In this document: one piece after another, positions 61,053 through 64,000 of the stretch
Position numbering within the stretch: position 1 is the first letter of the stretch
Layout: each line of letters opens with the position of its first letter
Source of the DNA: Russula earlei
Lineage: Eukaryota; Basidiomycota; Agaricomycetes; Russulales; Russulaceae
DNA: 64,000 nt
Assembly: GCA_025769875.1 (NCBI GenBank)
Contig: JAGFNK010000002.1
Location: forward strand, 62,001 to 126,000
Reading direction: 5' to 3'
Translations under genes and position numbers: made by a program
The notes under the pieces: model-generated
The model's input: the letters and a program-made list of their open reading frames with translations, nothing else
Told to the model about the DNA's origin: nothing
The model's database searches: none

Positions 61053-61540
61053 TTAAGGAACATACACCCTTTCGCCGCCGTAAGTTCTGCCGTTTTCATC
61101 TAATAGTGTCTTCAACCGAGCCGCGACCTTTCTAACTCCTTCTCTGCACTCCTCCAAACCCCTCCAATTCCCCGCCACCGTCCAGCACTCGGAGCAGGCT
61201 TTGGATGCCGCATTCACCGTTTCAAGCTCCAGCTCGCCACGCGAGTGCAGCACAGTAAGAACATCTACGATCCGATTAAGTCCCGCACTCCATGAGATGA
61301 TCCCACTGGTAGGATTCATCGTCGTGTCCGAGACAAGATATGAGGATGAAAGGCCTAGGCATTGTCGAAGTGCGCCCTGGTCAAACGTAGGGGACGTTCT
61401 CGTCATTGAGGTCAACACCTCAAGCACATATGTCTCGTAGTTTGTCGATGGCGCCTGTTTGGCTGGCTGTGATTGCTATCACGTTGTGAATTATTATCTG
61501 CGGTATCACATTTTCTCATCTGCACTTCGCTCACCTCCAT
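61053..61540 (-). CDS. Small conserved agaricomycete protein of unknown function
   Basis: A two-codon first exon (ATG GAG, 61540-61535) is spliced by a GT-AG intron (about 61534-61475) to QSQPAKQAPSTNYETYVLEV. The protein is about 140 residues, all-helical in appearance, with LTSMTRTSPTFDQGALRQCL, DTTMNPTSGIISWSAGLNRI, ASKACSECWTVAGNWRGLEE and an end DENGRTYGGERVYVP. No known domain is visible. I recall similar short proteins in mushrooms, but none with a function. Head-to-tail with the PX gene, 147 bp upstream of its start; the two could share regulation only if co-oriented transcription is coordinated. Confidence 0.7.
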
Positions 61541-64000
61541 GGCAATGAGCTTTGGTGTGTTTCTCTGCTGTTATTGTACGGGTTGAGCACAAGCGAGGAT
61601 GTCTATTGCTCTCCTTGGTTTACAGCCCAGTTATACTTGCGTGTGTACCGTGACGTCTGTGCCGCGTTTCGATTCAAGCCCTTCATCGGATCGCGTCGAA
61701 GAGCGGAAGCAATATCTCCTGCTTCTGTGTGGAGGGGCGTCAACAAGGAAACACGCGCGAGCAATAGTCGGAGCGCCAAAGAGAGGCGAAGCTTTCGTTC
61801 CTGCTTGAGCGCCGAGAGCGTGTGTGCTCACAAAACTGTAACGGTAACTGGGGTGCTGACATCGAGCGATGGCGCCCCCCTCTCGGTTCGGGATATCCTC
61901 GGCCCGTTGTGGAACGTGGTGATCTTGCCATCGGCCCGGGGATCATAAGCGTGAGCTGAGGTGGATGCATGGGTGGGACCGCAGCCAGGTTCAAGTCGTT
62001 AAGACACACCGGCAGTCCTGCCCTGTTGTCCCGTTCTTCGGATGAAAAGGGTCTTCCTATCGTTCCCTACCAAGTTACGGCGCCCTGAAAATCCTTTCAA
62101 CTTCATTCCTTCCAAGTTCAGTTGAAATTTCTTACTGTTATGGGTTCCTTCGCCCTGAGATCATTCGAGTGACGACCGACGGGAAACGGTTAGGAGCCTA
62201 TCGTCCAGATGACCCTCGACGCAAATCGAACAAGCCATACCGGGATGCCATCGCTCGTGGGGAACACACATTCCGAATGCTTGGTGAAACACCAGGTATC
62301 GAGGGCTTCGTAGTGGTGGCGTGCCCGCCACGCGTTCGTTGGACGGTCACATGGCAAGTCATTGATTGGTGTCTTCCGATCCTCTTCCTACCGTCCCCGT
62401 CGTTTGCGGTGCCCCTACACTGAGTGGCGAACCAATTTCCTTCCACCCCTCTCTGTCCGATCGCCCTGCTGTGTATACGCCGAAAAAAGTATGTGAGAGT
62501 CTCTACCCCTCTAGGAGCTCCAACAGGATCCTCACGTCAAATTATGCAATAAAGAGGATTCGCGGATGGGACAATGGCGACGAGGATATTTCCGTCTCGA
62601 TGCCTTCACGTGCAGTACAGTAGGGTGGGTACGGGGAGGGTACGGGGAACACTAACACGTCGGGCCGATAACCTGCTTCTCACCCAACATGGTCACCCTC
62701 TCGTCTCGTTTTTTTCAGCGGAACATTTGACTCGCCCTCAGTCGGATGCGGTCGCGGAACAAAATCACCTCTCGGTTCAACACTTTCATTTAAAAGACCA
62801 CAATATCGCAATTGGTGAGCGCCTTACAATTGGAATGCTGAATCTGATAGTTATCGTGAGAGATGCGATGTGGCGTACAGTTCTCATATCATTGGCTGGA
62901 AAATTCCCATGAGCCGAGGATGTGCCTTGAACGGACTCGGCCATTTCCGTCAAAGGATTTACGGACAGCGGACGGATCGACGTCTGCGTTTGAACGTTGA
63001 ACACGCACACCAGAAATGCATGCTAGGTGATATCTGTCCCTTTCTCTCCCCTGTCTGCTGTGACATCAACGAGGCGATGGGAAAGGTCCAACTTTGACCG
63101 AATATTATTCTTTTCCGTCTCTCCTTTTTTCGATTAAGGGTGGGAGTTTGGAATCTTCATTTAGGACGGGAGGCTCCGCATTAATTCGCTCGACTTGTAT
63201 GGCCGTGTACGAACGAGATGGGGCAAGTGGAGCTGTTGGGCTTTGCTGTGTGAAGGTGGAGTCATTTTCATGATCGTTGGGAACACGGGAAACCATCGTT
63301 CTGAAAATAAAATTCCCTTTAGATCTCCCAGCTTCACATCGGTATTGTATTTGCGGAGTAACACGGTCTACGTTCCTCTCCGATGCAAACAAGTCGTGCT
63401 GCTCCTATTTCATCTGTGGCGTTCGCCTTTCTAGACCCCAAAGTCCCCGCCCTCCTGCCAACCTCCTGCCAGGCCAGTCCGTATGTCAGCACATTACACT
63501 TCATGGGCGCTTAGTCCCAAAAAAACCCTTTGGCTGCCATGCGGACGACGATGCGGCCCCCCCCGAAAGCCAGTCGTTCAGACACGCTCCACTAGACCGA
63601 ATTATGCTGCCTGCCTCGCTGTTGGGTTATGTTCAGCAGCGTTCATGCCAAAGAAATGCCTCCTTACGCCAGTACTAAAGGCGGTGATCGAGGAGACGAT
63701 TCATGATTCCCTCGCGTCTATGATCAGTTAGCTGCGATGGCGGTTGTGGCCAGTAAACACGGTGCCTGAAGGAGGCGGATGCTCCCGTGTTTCCCGCGAG
63801 CTCTGTGGCTCCATCAGTCGATCACCCGCTACTGGCATTGCGGCTAATTAACTCTCAGACCTTCCACACCCCATCCACGACCTCGTACTCCATTTCCCGT
63901 GTGTTTCTCGTGTTGATTTCAGGAGAGACCAGTCAAGGAAACTCGGGGAACCTCGGATTCGTGGCAAAACCGTGCTCAGCTGTACGTACAAGATTTTAAA
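61541..64000. other. Right-end stretch without a firm gene
   Basis: 2.4 kb with several overlapping frames on both strands but no recognised family. The best is plus strand about 62046-62423 (open without ATG; contains RPEIIRVTTDGKRLGAYRPD and KPYRDAIARGEHTFRMLGET), possibly an internal exon, perhaps continued by VVCGAPTLSGEPISFHPSLS (62400-62490). On the minus strand, 63310-63108 could be a last exon (acceptor TTTTCAG, then MVSRVPNDHENDSTFTQQSP). Neither can be tied to a start. No repeats or RNA genes seen. Confidence 0.35.

Overview
This window looks like nuclear DNA of a filamentous basidiomycete, most likely an Agaricomycete. The genes are dense, lie on both strands, and are split by many short introns (mostly about 45-65 nt, GT-AG). 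Single-copy eukaryotic housekeeping proteins sit beside several families that I know only from mushrooms and polypores (the WW/transmembrane protein, the Cys-rich/Ser-rich protein, the 140-residue protein at the right). I see no rRNA, tRNA, CRISPR array, transposase or reverse transcriptase. I assembled gene models by eye from conserved protein frames and splice signals. Ends are firm where a start or stop is quoted; most internal exon borders are approximate.

Left part (1-21.3 kb): NSP1/Nup62 (minus, cut by the left edge), a WW-domain membrane protein, three 26S proteasome genes in a row (PRE3 beta1, RPN12 lid subunit, PRE10 alpha7), NUP82/Nup88, a DHA1-type MFS transporter, the spliceosomal helicase PRP5, the proteasome regulator PI31, and an acidic unknown protein. 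Nsp1 and Nup82 belong to one nuclear-pore subcomplex and bracket the proteasome trio.

Middle (21.5-44.7 kb): a long ANK-DysF-FYVE-RING ubiquitin-ligase candidate, a BNA3-type kynurenine aminotransferase, an SLH1/ASCC3 ribosome-quality-control helicase with an eroded second cassette, EMC3, the calcium sensor NCS1, an unknown Cys-rich/Ser-rich protein, the PROPPIN HSV2, arginyltransferase ATE1, mitochondrial inner-membrane peptidase IMP2 and a PUB-domain (p97-cofactor-like) protein.

Right part (44.7-64 kb): a poor 1.5-kb stretch with one orphan hydrophobic ORF, a patatin-type triacylglycerol lipase (TGL3/4/5 family), ORC4, MED20, a proline-rich unknown protein, the NDR kinase CBK1/COT1, a PX/DUF3818 protein, a small conserved unknown protein, and a final 2.4 kb with only weak open frames.

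Most notable: (a) clustering of proteasome and nuclear-pore partners; (b) three genes (acidic unknown, SLH1, CBK1) each carrying an apparent extra base in a short G/C run that breaks a conserved frame, which may be assembly error or real lesions; (c) a GC-AG intron that splits the PLP-lysine codon of the aminotransferase; (d) a 27-bp near-perfect inverted repeat between two convergent genes.
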